Source: JBGZEX01 sp041846495
GTDB taxonomy: Bacteria; Bacteroidota; Bacteroidia; Bacteroidales; Marinifilaceae
DNA length: 28,544 nt
Direction: 5' to 3'
Assembly: GCA_041846495.1 (NCBI GenBank)
Contig: JBGZEX010000021.1
Location: 1 to 28,544, forward strand
Shown here: positions 16,121-23,682 of the stretch, piece after piece
How the letters are laid out: each line of letters begins with the position of its first letter
How positions within the stretch are numbered: position 1 is the stretch's first letter
Translations under genes and position numbers: made by a program
Notes under the pieces: model-generated
Database searches by the model: none
Told to the model about the DNA's origin: nothing
Seen by the model: only the letters and a program-made list of their open reading frames with translations

Positions 16121-17395
16121 TTACGAATTGCTTAAAATTTCTCGAATTATCCTGCAATCCGCACAATTGCCGGCAGTACAATAAATCTTGGACAATTCCG
16201 TCACTGCTTGAGTATCCGACGCGGTTCTCAATTCGATTCCGCTTCTTTCCCAAGCGGAAACCACGGAATTTTTTTCCGGCTTTTCGCACTCCAACCAATG
16301 AACGGCTTTGTCCGTATACGAAGATTCTCCTATGAGTTTTCCGTACATGTACACAAAAGGGATTACCGCATTGACGACTATTGTCCGTTGCGCTACGGTC
16401 CCCATCCTCTTGATTTTGAAAACCGACATTTTTCCGAATTGAAAATGCCGGTCCCAATATCCGGAAGCCCGTACGTTCAATTGCTTTTTAACGGTTTCGA
16501 TATCACTCGTTTCAATAATTGTTCTGGCCAGCATGGGAATACTGCGAAGATAAGCAGCAGCCATTGCCATCCTCAAGGTGGGAAAAGCCATCGGCCGGGC
16601 TCTCATAAAGCGCCATTCCGAGGCCGACATCGAATTCAGGCGATATTTTCTCGACAAATATGCAAACTCTTTCCGTAAATCCTCGGAATAAGCATCCGTA
16701 AGTTCCGCTACCAAAAGTCCGGAACATCCGAATAAAAGCGCCTCCAACCGCTTTTGATCGGATACGTTTTTTATCAATATACGATAAGGCAAAATACAAG
16801 CAAGTCTGTAGAATGCCTCCGAATTCAAATTTCCTCCCCAATATTTGAATAAAAGCCGATAAAAACATTCCTCCAAATCATTGTTCGTATTTTCAAGCTG
16901 AGATTTGATATTGGCAGCCTTCGCTTCCAATCTTTCCACGGCCAACATTTGCAAAATCTCATTCAAACGAGAAGGAGAAAGCCGGTTTAAACGCTTTCCG
17001 CATTTGGGTATATCCATACAGTCCTTTATATATTCGTATTCTTTCAGTAAATCGTCTGCGAATTCGAGTTCCAGACTTTCAATAAGGCATTTATTCCTGT
17101 TATATATTGCAATATCCGCATAACGGACTACGGAGAGGATAACATTGTCATAGGCCGGATTTTTATGGTGAGCGTGTTTGTACCAATCGCTATTACGCAT
17201 ATGGATTTCTATGTTACCGTAGATTTCAACACCTTCGATTTCCACGCAAGAAAACAAAAAATCGGGTCCCGCATCCCTGTTTCGGATGCCGGGAGTTTTA
17301 ACGACAACTTCTTTTCCGGTCGTCGTTCTCAACCTGAAATTTTTATACAAACCGTTTTTCCATACATATTGCAAAAAATCTTCTTTCATGGCCAA
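16121..17395 (-). CDS. DUF2851 family protein
   Basis: The 424-residue product matches the pattern of DUF2851 (PF11013), a family found mostly in Bacteroidota: FLQYVWKNGLY at the start, GIRNRDAGPDFLFSCVEIEG, then GNIEIHMRNSDWYKHAHHKN and AYDNVILSVV. The segment with Asp, Glu and His residues (about 40-75) recalls a nuclease-like core, but that is only a resemblance. The C-terminus has a small cysteine cluster C406-x4-C411-x2-C414 (IYCTAGNCADCRI) that may bind metal. No signal peptide. Starts at 17395 and 17389 (MAMK) are both possible. It lies 205 bases downstream of proS on the same strand. Function is not known. Confidence 0.85.
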   Translation of the reverse strand: MAMKEDFLQYVWKNGLYKNFRLRTTTGKEVVVKTPGIRNRDAGPDFLFSCVEIEGVEIYGNIEIHMRNSDWYKHAHHKNPAYDNVILSVVRYADIAIYNRNKCLIESLELEFADDLLKEYEYIKDCMDIPKCGKRLNRLSPSRLNEILQMLAVERLEAKAANIKSQLENTNNDLEECFYRLLFKYWGGNLNSEAFYRLACILPYRILIKNVSDQKRLEALLFGCSGLLVAELTDAYSEDLRKEFAYLSRKYRLNSMSASEWRFMRARPMAFPTLRMAMAAAYLRSIPMLARTIIETSDIETVKKQLNVRASGYWDRHFQFGKMSVFKIKRMGTVAQRTIVVNAVIPFVYMYGKLIGESSYTDKAVHWLECEKPEKNSVVSAWERSGIELRTASDTQAVTELSKIYCTAGNCADCRIIREILSNS

Positions 17396-17500
17396 ATCGA
17401 ATCGCCCGAAAATTCTTATCCGAACTGCAACCGGACAGTACGATCGGAATTTTCGAGAATATTACCCACACCGTGTCCGATAATGGAATAATATAAGCTA

Positions 17501-17545
17501 TTAAACGATAAAATCCAATAAATAAAGGTTAAAATTATCGTTTAA
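17501..17545. repeat. Perfect 11-bp inverted repeat between proS and DUF2851
   Basis: TTAAACGATAA (17501-17511) and its exact reverse complement TTATCGTTTAA (17535-17545) flank a 23-base AT-rich spacer. There is no GC-rich stem, so it is a poor classical terminator. It lies 106 bases upstream of the DUF2851 start, so it could be a dyad operator, or a second hairpin downstream of proS. Confidence 0.6.
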
Positions 17546-17574
17546 ATCTCCTTCCCCGAAATGTTTTATTAACG

Positions 17575-17593
17575 CCGGACAGGCTCGGTCCGG
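17575..17593 (-). terminator. Hairpin downstream of proS
   Basis: On the minus strand, 7 bases after the proS stop, CCGGAC pairs with GTCCGG around a 7-base loop (CGAGCCT) and is followed by CG and an AT-rich TTAATAAAAC. This fits a weak intrinsic terminator for proS. The T tract is poor, so partial read-through into the DUF2851 gene is possible. Confidence 0.5.
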
Positions 17594-17600
17594 AAGCAGC

Positions 17601-19076
17601 TTAATAGGCCTTGGCAATAAGCACCCTTTTTCCCGAAGGTTTCCCGGTCACCATACACACGCCTTTCTCTTCTTCTCCTTCGAAAGGAATACAACGGATG
17701 GTCGCTTTTGTTTCGGTCTTTATTTTCTCTTCCGTTTCGGAAGTCCCGTCCCAATGACAAAGGAAAAATCCTCCCTTTGTCTCCACCAATTCCTTAAACT
17801 CCTCATAGGAATCCACCTTCGTCATCATGGAATCGCGGTAACGCAATGCTTTATCGTATATATTTTGTTGGATTTCATCCAATAGAGCCGGTATTCTGCT
17901 TTCTATTCCTTCGAAGGGAAGTGTTTCTTTCGTCATCGTATCGCGACGGGCGACTTCGACGGTTGCATTTTCGAGATCCCGCTCCCCTATCGCCAATCTC
18001 ACCGGCACTCCTTTAAGTTCGTACTCCGCAAATTTCCAACCCGGTTTCTGAGTATCCCTGTCATCGTAGGTAACACTTATATTACGGTCTTTAAGAGCCT
18101 TTATAAGAGGAGCCGCTTTTACGGATATCTTTTCCAAAGCCTCTTTACTTTTATATATGGGTACGATAACCACTTGTATGGGAGCTAACTTGGGAGGCAG
18201 TACCAATCCGTTGTCATCCGAATGCGCCATAATAAGAGCTCCCATCAAACGAGTGGATACTCCCCAGGAGGTAGCCCAAACATAATCCCTGTTCCCCTCT
18301 TTGGTCGTAAACATCACATCGAAGACTTTAGCAAAATTCTGTCCTAAAAAATGGGAAGTTCCGGCCTGTAAAGCTTTGCCGTCCTGCATAAGCGCTTCGA
18401 TGGTAAATGTTTCTACGGCACCGGCAAAGCGTTCGCTTTCGCTTTTCTTTCCCATAATTACGGGAAGAGCCATCCAGTCTTTGGCAAAATCCCGGTATAC
18501 TCTGACCATTTTATCGGCTTCCGCTAAGGCTTCTTCCCGAGTAGCATGAGCCGTATGCCCTTCCTGCCAAAGGAATTCCGATGTACGTAAAAATATACGC
18601 GTACGCATCTCCCATCTCATTACATTAGCCCATTGATTACATAAAATCGGGAGATCGCGATAAGATTGTATCCAATTTTTATAGGTATTCCAAATAATGG
18701 TTTCCGAAGTCGGACGAATAATATATTCCTCTTCCAACTTAGCTTCCGGATCCACAATCAATCCGCCTTCCTCTTCGTTTTTTTTCAACCGGTAGTGTGT
18801 GACTACCGCACATTCCTTGGCAAATCCTTCCACATGATCGGCTTCTTTCGAAAAAAAAGATTTGGGTATGAGTAAAGGGAAATAAGCATTGACATGACCG
18901 GTATCCTTAAACATTTTATCCAATTCCTGCCGGATCTTTTCCCAAATGGCATAACCGTAAGGCTTGATAACCATACATCCCCTTACGGGGGAACCCTCTG
19001 CCAATCCGGCTTTAACGACCAATTCGTTATACCATTGCGAATAATCTTCTTTACGTGACGTCAAAAATTTTCCCAT
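17601..19076 (-). CDS. proS: Prolyl-tRNA synthetase, archaeal/eukaryotic-like type
   Basis: ProS charges tRNA-Pro with proline. The 491-residue enzyme is the short form found in archaea, eukaryotes and some bacteria: it starts MGKFLTSRKEDYSQWYNELV and goes straight through class II motif 2 (RTRIFLRTSEFLWQEGHTA) and motif 3 (TSWGVSTRLMGALIMAHSDD) without the inserted editing domain of the E. coli type. TSETIIW contributes to the active site. The anticodon-binding domain (IQVVIVPIYKSKEAL) and the C-terminal zinc-type domain ending in KAY are present. I use ATG 19076 rather than an in-frame ATG at 19148, because the latter lies upstream of the predicted promoter and adds an unrelated hydrophobic stretch. 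Confidence 0.96.
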   Translation of the reverse strand: MGKFLTSRKEDYSQWYNELVVKAGLAEGSPVRGCMVIKPYGYAIWEKIRQELDKMFKDTGHVNAYFPLLIPKSFFSKEADHVEGFAKECAVVTHYRLKKNEEEGGLIVDPEAKLEEEYIIRPTSETIIWNTYKNWIQSYRDLPILCNQWANVMRWEMRTRIFLRTSEFLWQEGHTAHATREEALAEADKMVRVYRDFAKDWMALPVIMGKKSESERFAGAVETFTIEALMQDGKALQAGTSHFLGQNFAKVFDVMFTTKEGNRDYVWATSWGVSTRLMGALIMAHSDDNGLVLPPKLAPIQVVIVPIYKSKEALEKISVKAAPLIKALKDRNISVTYDDRDTQKPGWKFAEYELKGVPVRLAIGERDLENATVEVARRDTMTKETLPFEGIESRIPALLDEIQQNIYDKALRYRDSMMTKVDSYEEFKELVETKGGFFLCHWDGTSETEEKIKTETKATIRCIPFEGEEEKGVCMVTGKPSGKRVLIAKAY

Positions 19077-19102
19077 TATATCCCAATTATATTTACAAGA
19101 TG

Positions 19103-19132
19103 CGAAGGTAATAAAAAATGCAGTAAAATCAA
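19103..19132 (-). promoter_or_regulatory. Promoter for proS
   Basis: On the minus strand TTG (plus 19130-19132) is separated by 19 bases from TACCTTCG (plus 19103-19110), close to the Bacteroidota consensus TTTG-N19-21-TAnnTTTG with one mismatch in the -7 box. The transcript would start near 19099, about 23 bases before the ATG at 19076. The spacing is exact, which supports both the promoter and the chosen start. Confidence 0.6.
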
Positions 19133-19221
19133 TAAATAGCTTAAACATTCGCCTTCTCTTTAACGCATCGACTGGAAAAGTTTATTCTAGTTTAAATCGT
19201 CGGCCTCCCATTTTGGTATGA

Positions 19222-19256
19222 TTTTTGTACTTTTCCGCATAAAAATACTAATTTCG
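19222..19256 (+). promoter_or_regulatory. Candidate promoter directly before the Trp/Tyr-rich lipoprotein gene
   Basis: TTTTTG (19222-19227), a 21-base spacer and TAATTTCG (19249-19256) fit the Bacteroidota pattern with the same TTCG variant as the divergent proS promoter. If used, transcription would begin at about 19260, only 3 bases before the ATG at 19263, giving a nearly leaderless message. This closeness makes the call uncertain. Confidence 0.35.
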
Positions 19257-19262
19257 ATTGCT

Positions 19263-20696
19263 ATGAAACACATCCTTTATATCGTACTTTTATCCGCTCT
19301 CATGGCAGGATGTACCTCCACGGCATATATCGCCCGCTACGCAGAAGACGATATATATTATATCCCGGGGCATGACGTATCGAAAGATTCGCATTCTTCA
19401 TACGAAAACCGTCGGCCGAAAAAAAGGACGTCTCCCCATCGTTCGCAAGATCGGGTTATCGTAGGCTATTGGCTGAATGATTTCAACGGGACGGAAGCGG
19501 ACATGAGGGAAATCGAGCGCATTATAGACATGTATCCCAACGGATTCGGATATTTTGCCAACGGTAACCAAATTGCCATCGATCTGTCTTTCGACTCCGA
19601 TTGGAATGTTTTTACCGATGGCAACGGCCGGTATTGGTGGTTTCCTTCCACATCCAATATAGCTTTATATTCAAGTCTTATTATGGGAACTTATCCGAAA
19701 TACATATGGACGGTAATTTGGAATGAGCCCCGTTTCGATTCATGGCAATTCGACAGTTATTTCAATACGAGATTCCGTACCGGTTGGAGTTGGCATTTCG
19801 GATGGGATCATTATTACGGATACCCATACAGAAGTTGGAGATACGATCCTTTTTGGGAGTTCGGTCCCGGATATTATCCGTATTACCGCAACTATTATTG
19901 GGATTGGGAATACGATCGCTATTATTGGAGACGGCATAATTATTGGTGGGAATACGATAATTATTGGAACGGGTACTACGACGGCAAATACGATAGTCGG
20001 TATTACAGACGAGATTATATCGATCGCAGGTTCATTAATTCCGATAAAGTACGTACGAATAATTACGGAACTCGGCCGAGTTACGGAGGGAGCACCGGAG
20101 GTGTTCACGTAAAACCCTATTCCCAAGATAATTATATGACTCGACCTTCTACGACACGTACCAATACGACACGTACCAATACGACACGTACCAATACGAC
20201 ACGTACCAATACGACACGTACCAATACGACACGTCCTCTAAGAACGGTGCGCCCGGGAAATAATCCTCCCTCCAAAATCCGCAGCGAAGAAAATTCCGGA
20301 CGAACGGGAAATACCGAGCGTCAATCCAACATACGCTATATCGTACCCGGAAAAGAATCCGGATATGCACGTCCGAATACAACAAACAGAAGGTCGAACG
20401 ACAGAATGACCCGTACGGATAACTTTCGAAATAGCACAAATAAACCGGCATTTCGTTACGCAGATCCTCGAACTCGGAATTTCGAAGTAAAACAGGAAAA
20501 ATCGCGATTCGAAGAAAGGAATTCCGAAGAAAAAAAAGAAATGAGAAATTACGAACGTACGAGAAACACGTACCGGCCGACATATAATACAAGAACTGAA
20601 CGCAGTCAACCGTTAAGACAAAAAAACACAACCGCCCGTCCCACAAGGAATCAAAGAACGGATATGCCGGTTTCACGTCCTACGAGAAGCAGATAA
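19263..20696 (+). CDS. Lipoprotein with Trp/Tyr-rich region and TTRTN repeats
   Basis: The 477-residue product has a lipoprotein signal (MKHILYIVLLSALMAGC, lipid Cys 17). Residues about 60-150 look like an ordinary folded domain (RVIVGYWLNDFNGTEADM, FGYFANGNQIAIDLSFDSDW). Residues about 140-265 are extraordinarily rich in Trp, Tyr, Arg and Asp (SWHFGWDHYYGYPYRSW, YYRNYYWDWEYDRYYWRR). From about residue 290 the chain is Thr/Arg/Asn-rich, basic and probably disordered, and includes five perfect TTRTN repeats at 297-321. Lipid-anchored, aromatic-rich proteins of this kind occur in Bacteroidota, but I know no function. The in-frame ATG at 19218 was rejected since it would bury the signal peptide. 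The FadL-like gene follows after 10 bases, so they probably share a transcript. Confidence 0.75.
   Translation: MKHILYIVLLSALMAGCTSTAYIARYAEDDIYYIPGHDVSKDSHSSYENRRPKKRTSPHRSQDRVIVGYWLNDFNGTEADMREIERIIDMYPNGFGYFANGNQIAIDLSFDSDWNVFTDGNGRYWWFPSTSNIALYSSLIMGTYPKYIWTVIWNEPRFDSWQFDSYFNTRFRTGWSWHFGWDHYYGYPYRSWRYDPFWEFGPGYYPYYRNYYWDWEYDRYYWRRHNYWWEYDNYWNGYYDGKYDSRYYRRDYIDRRFINSDKVRTNNYGTRPSYGGSTGGVHVKPYSQDNYMTRPSTTRTNTTRTNTTRTNTTRTNTTRTNTTRPLRTVRPGNNPPSKIRSEENSGRTGNTERQSNIRYIVPGKESGYARPNTTNRRSNDRMTRTDNFRNSTNKPAFRYADPRTRNFEVKQEKSRFEERNSEEKKEMRNYERTRNTYRPTYNTRTERSQPLRQKNTTARPTRNQRTDMPVSRPTRSR
20151..20234 (+). repeat. 15-bp perfect tandem repeat, 5.6 copies, in coding sequence
   Basis: The unit ACGACACGTACCAAT occurs five times without a single mismatch (20151-20225), followed by the first 9 bases of a sixth copy. 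Each unit encodes Thr-Thr-Arg-Thr-Asn in frame. Identity at synonymous positions implies recent expansion by slippage. Because the unit is five codons, changes in copy number would alter protein length without shifting the frame. Confidence 0.97.
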
Positions 20697-20706
20697 ATCT
20701 ACCGTT

Positions 20707-22230
20707 ATGAAAAAACTATTTATATCCACATGGAGCATTTTCCTAAGTTTTACGGCTTTAGGACAAAATATGGAGGATGCCGTTCGTTTTTCCAACAAAA
20801 TAGGATTGGGGTCAGCAAGAGTCTCCGCAATGAACGGAGCATTCACTGCTTTGGGAGGAGATCCTTCTTCGATAAGTATCAACCCCGCCGGCATAGGAGT
20901 GTTCCGGAAATCGGAAATAAGCATCACTCCTTTTATTGCCAACTATTCCGTTTCATCATTCACAAAAGCCGATAATACACAATTCCGATTAGGGGAATTA
21001 AGTACGGTATTTTCATATTTCCCTCCCGGGAAATATTGGAAAAACATAAACTTCGGATTCAATTACATTCGCTTGAATAATTTTAAACAAAACATACATC
21101 AAGCTGCATTGAATTCCGAAAAATCCATGACGGACGTATTTGCAGCCCAAGGTTATGAATTCGACGGCAACGAGGTTTTTATAATTCCTTCGGATAAGCT
21201 TCCCGAATTTGCGAAACTGGCTTGGGAAACATACCTGATAAATTCGAATGAAAAGGGTTATTATTCGGCCATATCCTATATAGATAAGGATGGAAATATT
21301 ATAGGAGAGCCTGTCAACATATACAAAAACACCAACCAAAAAGGATGGAGTTCGGAATACAACTTCTCGATAGGCGCCAATTATATGGACAAACTTTATA
21401 TAGGAGCTTGTCTGGGGATACAGGATATCGATTTTGAGGAAAATATCGATTATCGGGAAATCGGAAATGCCGATACGGAAAAATCCGGATTCGACCAATT
21501 CGTTCTCGATCAATACCGTTCGATACGCGGTGTAGGAGCCAACTTGAAATTAGGCATGATTTTCCGTCCCATCCCGGAAATAAGAATAGGTTTTTCCATT
21601 CATACACCCACATATTACAATATGAATTATGAAGCGAAAAACGGAATTAAATCCTGGTTTAAGCAAATAGAAAATAATGTCGAAAAAACCGTATTCCGCG
21701 ACAAAGCGGCCGAACTGCAAGAATACGAATTCGATATGACGACTCCGTGGAGAATCAATTTGGGTTTGGCTACGGTTATAGAACAGCGCGCTATCGTCAG
21801 TTTGGATTACGGATATGCGGAATACGGCGGAATCAGGTTTAAAAATGCTTCGGATAATTATAATTACCAGGTGGAAAACAACGATTTAAAACACGGATTA
21901 ACCGGCGTACACCATTTGAATTTCGGAACGGAATTCCGATTGACCTCCGTATTCAGTTTAAGAGCCGGATACGGATTGATTTCAGCTCCTTATAAAACCG
22001 AAAAAAACGAAGATAACTATAATATCCGTCAAAGCATAGCCGCCGGTTTCGGTTTTAATTTCGGTTCTTTCTATATGGACATGGCATATGTGTATAAATT
22101 TATGAAAGACCAATCCGTTTTTTTCGGTTATACCGATCCTAAAGATTCGGCATATGACATATATTCCCCTATCGTAGAAAATAAACATAAGGATAAAAAC
22201 GCAAAAATCACCTTCGGATTTAGATTTTAA
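20707..22230 (+). CDS. FadL/OmpP1-like outer-membrane barrel protein
   Basis: The 507-residue product has a signal peptide (MKKLFISTWSIFLSFTALG) and a start typical of the FadL/TodX-related transporters of Bacteroidota: GLGSARVSAMNGAFTALGGD, then SSISINPAGIGVFRKSEI. The rest alternates in the manner of amphipathic beta strands (INFGFNYIRLNNF, IRIGFSIHTPTYYNMNY, VFSLRAGYGLI) and ends in Phe (ITFGFRF), the usual C-terminal signal for barrel assembly. FadL proteins pass hydrophobic compounds across the outer membrane; in Bacteroidota the substrates are mostly unknown. It follows the aromatic lipoprotein gene by 10 bases, which hints at a joint envelope role, and ends before a strong terminator. 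Confidence 0.82.
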   Translation: MKKLFISTWSIFLSFTALGQNMEDAVRFSNKIGLGSARVSAMNGAFTALGGDPSSISINPAGIGVFRKSEISITPFIANYSVSSFTKADNTQFRLGELSTVFSYFPPGKYWKNINFGFNYIRLNNFKQNIHQAALNSEKSMTDVFAAQGYEFDGNEVFIIPSDKLPEFAKLAWETYLINSNEKGYYSAISYIDKDGNIIGEPVNIYKNTNQKGWSSEYNFSIGANYMDKLYIGACLGIQDIDFEENIDYREIGNADTEKSGFDQFVLDQYRSIRGVGANLKLGMIFRPIPEIRIGFSIHTPTYYNMNYEAKNGIKSWFKQIENNVEKTVFRDKAAELQEYEFDMTTPWRINLGLATVIEQRAIVSLDYGYAEYGGIRFKNASDNYNYQVENNDLKHGLTGVHHLNFGTEFRLTSVFSLRAGYGLISAPYKTEKNEDNYNIRQSIAAGFGFNFGSFYMDMAYVYKFMKDQSVFFGYTDPKDSAYDIYSPIVENKHKDKNAKITFGFRF

Positions 22231-22250
22231 ATATCTTTATACGGGAATTC

Positions 22251-22288
22251 AAAAACGTATAGTTTTCTCTATACGTTTTTTATTTTTT
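22251..22288 (+). terminator. Strong intrinsic terminator
   Basis: AAAAACGTATAG (22251-22262) pairs perfectly with CTATACGTTTTT (22269-22280) around the 6-base loop TTTTCT, and the T run continues to 22288. It lies 20 bases after the barrel gene stop. This is the clearest intrinsic terminator in the window. Confidence 0.92.
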
Positions 22289-22293
22289 AATGC

Positions 22294-22301
22294 TAATTTT
22301 G
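22294..22301 (+). promoter_or_regulatory. -7 box for miaB
   Basis: TAATTTTG is a perfect TAnnTTTG match 19 bases before the miaB ATG and just after the upstream terminator. The -33 position falls in the terminator T run and lacks TTG. The place between terminator and gene supports it; the missing -33 element weakens it. Confidence 0.5.
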
Positions 22302-22319
22302 CAGGCTATTTGTCGAATT

Positions 22320-23657
22320 ATGAGCAAACGATTTTATATTGAAACTTACGGATGTCAAATGAATGTGGCCGACAGCGAAGTCGTCGCATCCATTCTTAAA
22401 AGAAACGGATATATATATGTGCCCGACAAAGAAAATGCGGATATTATTCTTGTAAACACTTGTTCCATTCGAGAAAATGCCGAACAAAGGGTAAGAGGAC
22501 GTATTCGGGGATTCTCGGAAATCAAAAAGAAACATCCGGACTTATTGATCGCCGTTATGGGCTGTATGGCCGAAAGACTCGGAGATAAACTTTTCGAACA
22601 GGAAAAAAACGTAAACATCGTAGTGGGCCCGGATGCATATAACGACCTCCCCCGTCTGATAAAAGAGGCGGAAATTCGAGGACAGGCCATGAATATAGAG
22701 TTATCCGAAGAGGAGACTTATGCGAACGTATGTCCGGAGAGAATAGAAACTTCTTCCATATCCGGTTTTGTTTCTATAATGAGAGGATGCAATAATTTCT
22801 GCAGCTATTGCATTGTCCCCTATACCCGGGGGCGCGAACGCAGCAGAAATCCGCAAAGCATTATTTCCGAAATATTGAGTCTTACCGCTCAAGGCTATAA
22901 AGAAATCACACTGTTGGGACAAAATGTAAATTCTTACCTGTGGAAGGGAGAAAATAAAAATTTGGACTTCCCGGCTCTTCTCGACATAGTTGCCGGGACA
23001 TTTCCCCGGATAAGAATCCGCTTTGCAACCTCGCATCCCAAAGATATGAGCGATGCCCTTCTGTATACGATGGCGAAATATCCGAACATCTGCAAACACA
23101 TCCACCTTCCCGTTCAATCGGGGAGCAACTCCGTTCTAAAAAACATGAACCGAAAATACACCAAGGAATGGTATATGGAACGCATTGAGGCGATTAAGCG
23201 TATTCTGCCGGATTGCGGAATATCCACCGACCTTTTCGTAGGTTTTCATAACGAAAGCGAAGAAGATTTCCGGGAAACCCTCGAATTGATGAAAAACGTC
23301 GGTTTCGACCTCGCCTATATGTTCAAATATTCGGAACGTCCGGGTACTGCGGCCTATAGGCAAATGCCCGATAATGTGGACGAAAACGTAAAAGGACGGC
23401 GCCTTACCGAAATGATAGAATTGCAAGGCCGGCTTTCTATAGAAAGCAATCGACGAGATATAGGAAAGGTATTCGAAGTATTGGTGGAAGGGATTTCTAA
23501 AAAAAACGAAACGGAGATGTACGGTCGCTCCGGCCAGAATAAGGTCGTAGTATTCCCTGCAGAAGGAATAAAAACGGGTAGTTATGTAAATGTCAGGATA
23601 AAAGATTGCACTTCCGCCACTCTCATAGGAGAAATGCTAAAAATACCGGAATCATAA
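22320..23657 (+). CDS. miaB: tRNA-2-methylthio-N6-dimethylallyladenosine synthase MiaB
   Basis: MiaB is a radical-SAM methylthiotransferase that modifies A37 of tRNAs reading UNN codons. The 445-residue protein has the three-domain layout: an MTTase domain with cluster ligands C12 (YGCQMN), C48 (NTCSIRENAE) and C82 (MGCMAERL); the radical-SAM domain with C157-x3-C161-x2-C164 (RGCNNFCSYCIVPYTRGRER), the same numbers as in E. coli MiaB; and a C-terminal TRAM domain (VLVEGISKK, GRSGQNKVVVFP). GRERSR and the CSIRENAEQR signature favour MiaB over RimO or MtaB. I use ATG 22320, preceded by the -7 box; an in-frame ATG at 22290 lies upstream of that box. A TrmH-family gene follows after 25 bases. Confidence 0.95.
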   Translation: MSKRFYIETYGCQMNVADSEVVASILKRNGYIYVPDKENADIILVNTCSIRENAEQRVRGRIRGFSEIKKKHPDLLIAVMGCMAERLGDKLFEQEKNVNIVVGPDAYNDLPRLIKEAEIRGQAMNIELSEEETYANVCPERIETSSISGFVSIMRGCNNFCSYCIVPYTRGRERSRNPQSIISEILSLTAQGYKEITLLGQNVNSYLWKGENKNLDFPALLDIVAGTFPRIRIRFATSHPKDMSDALLYTMAKYPNICKHIHLPVQSGSNSVLKNMNRKYTKEWYMERIEAIKRILPDCGISTDLFVGFHNESEEDFRETLELMKNVGFDLAYMFKYSERPGTAAYRQMPDNVDENVKGRRLTEMIELQGRLSIESNRRDIGKVFEVLVEGISKKNETEMYGRSGQNKVVVFPAEGIKTGSYVNVRIKDCTSATLIGEMLKIPES

Positions 23658-23682
23658 AAAAGTCTCACAAAATGCGGAACAG

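Noticed and set aside
19077..19148. N-terminal extension of proS to ATG 19148
   Set aside because: The extra 24 residues are hydrophobic and not like the family, and a well-spaced promoter lies downstream of that codon at 19103-19132.
19740..20126. Open frames on both strands, about 128 codons each, rich in Ile/Thr/Val/Gly
   Set aside because: They are shadows of the Trp/Tyr-rich coding region, whose repeated TAT/TGG/GAT codons keep other frames open.
20151..20234. Direct repeats that might be read as a CRISPR array
   Set aside because: The 15-base units abut with no spacers and encode an in-frame peptide repeat; no cas gene is nearby.
22701..23117. 138-codon minus-strand open frame
   Set aside because: It lies opposite the radical-SAM part of miaB and resembles no family.
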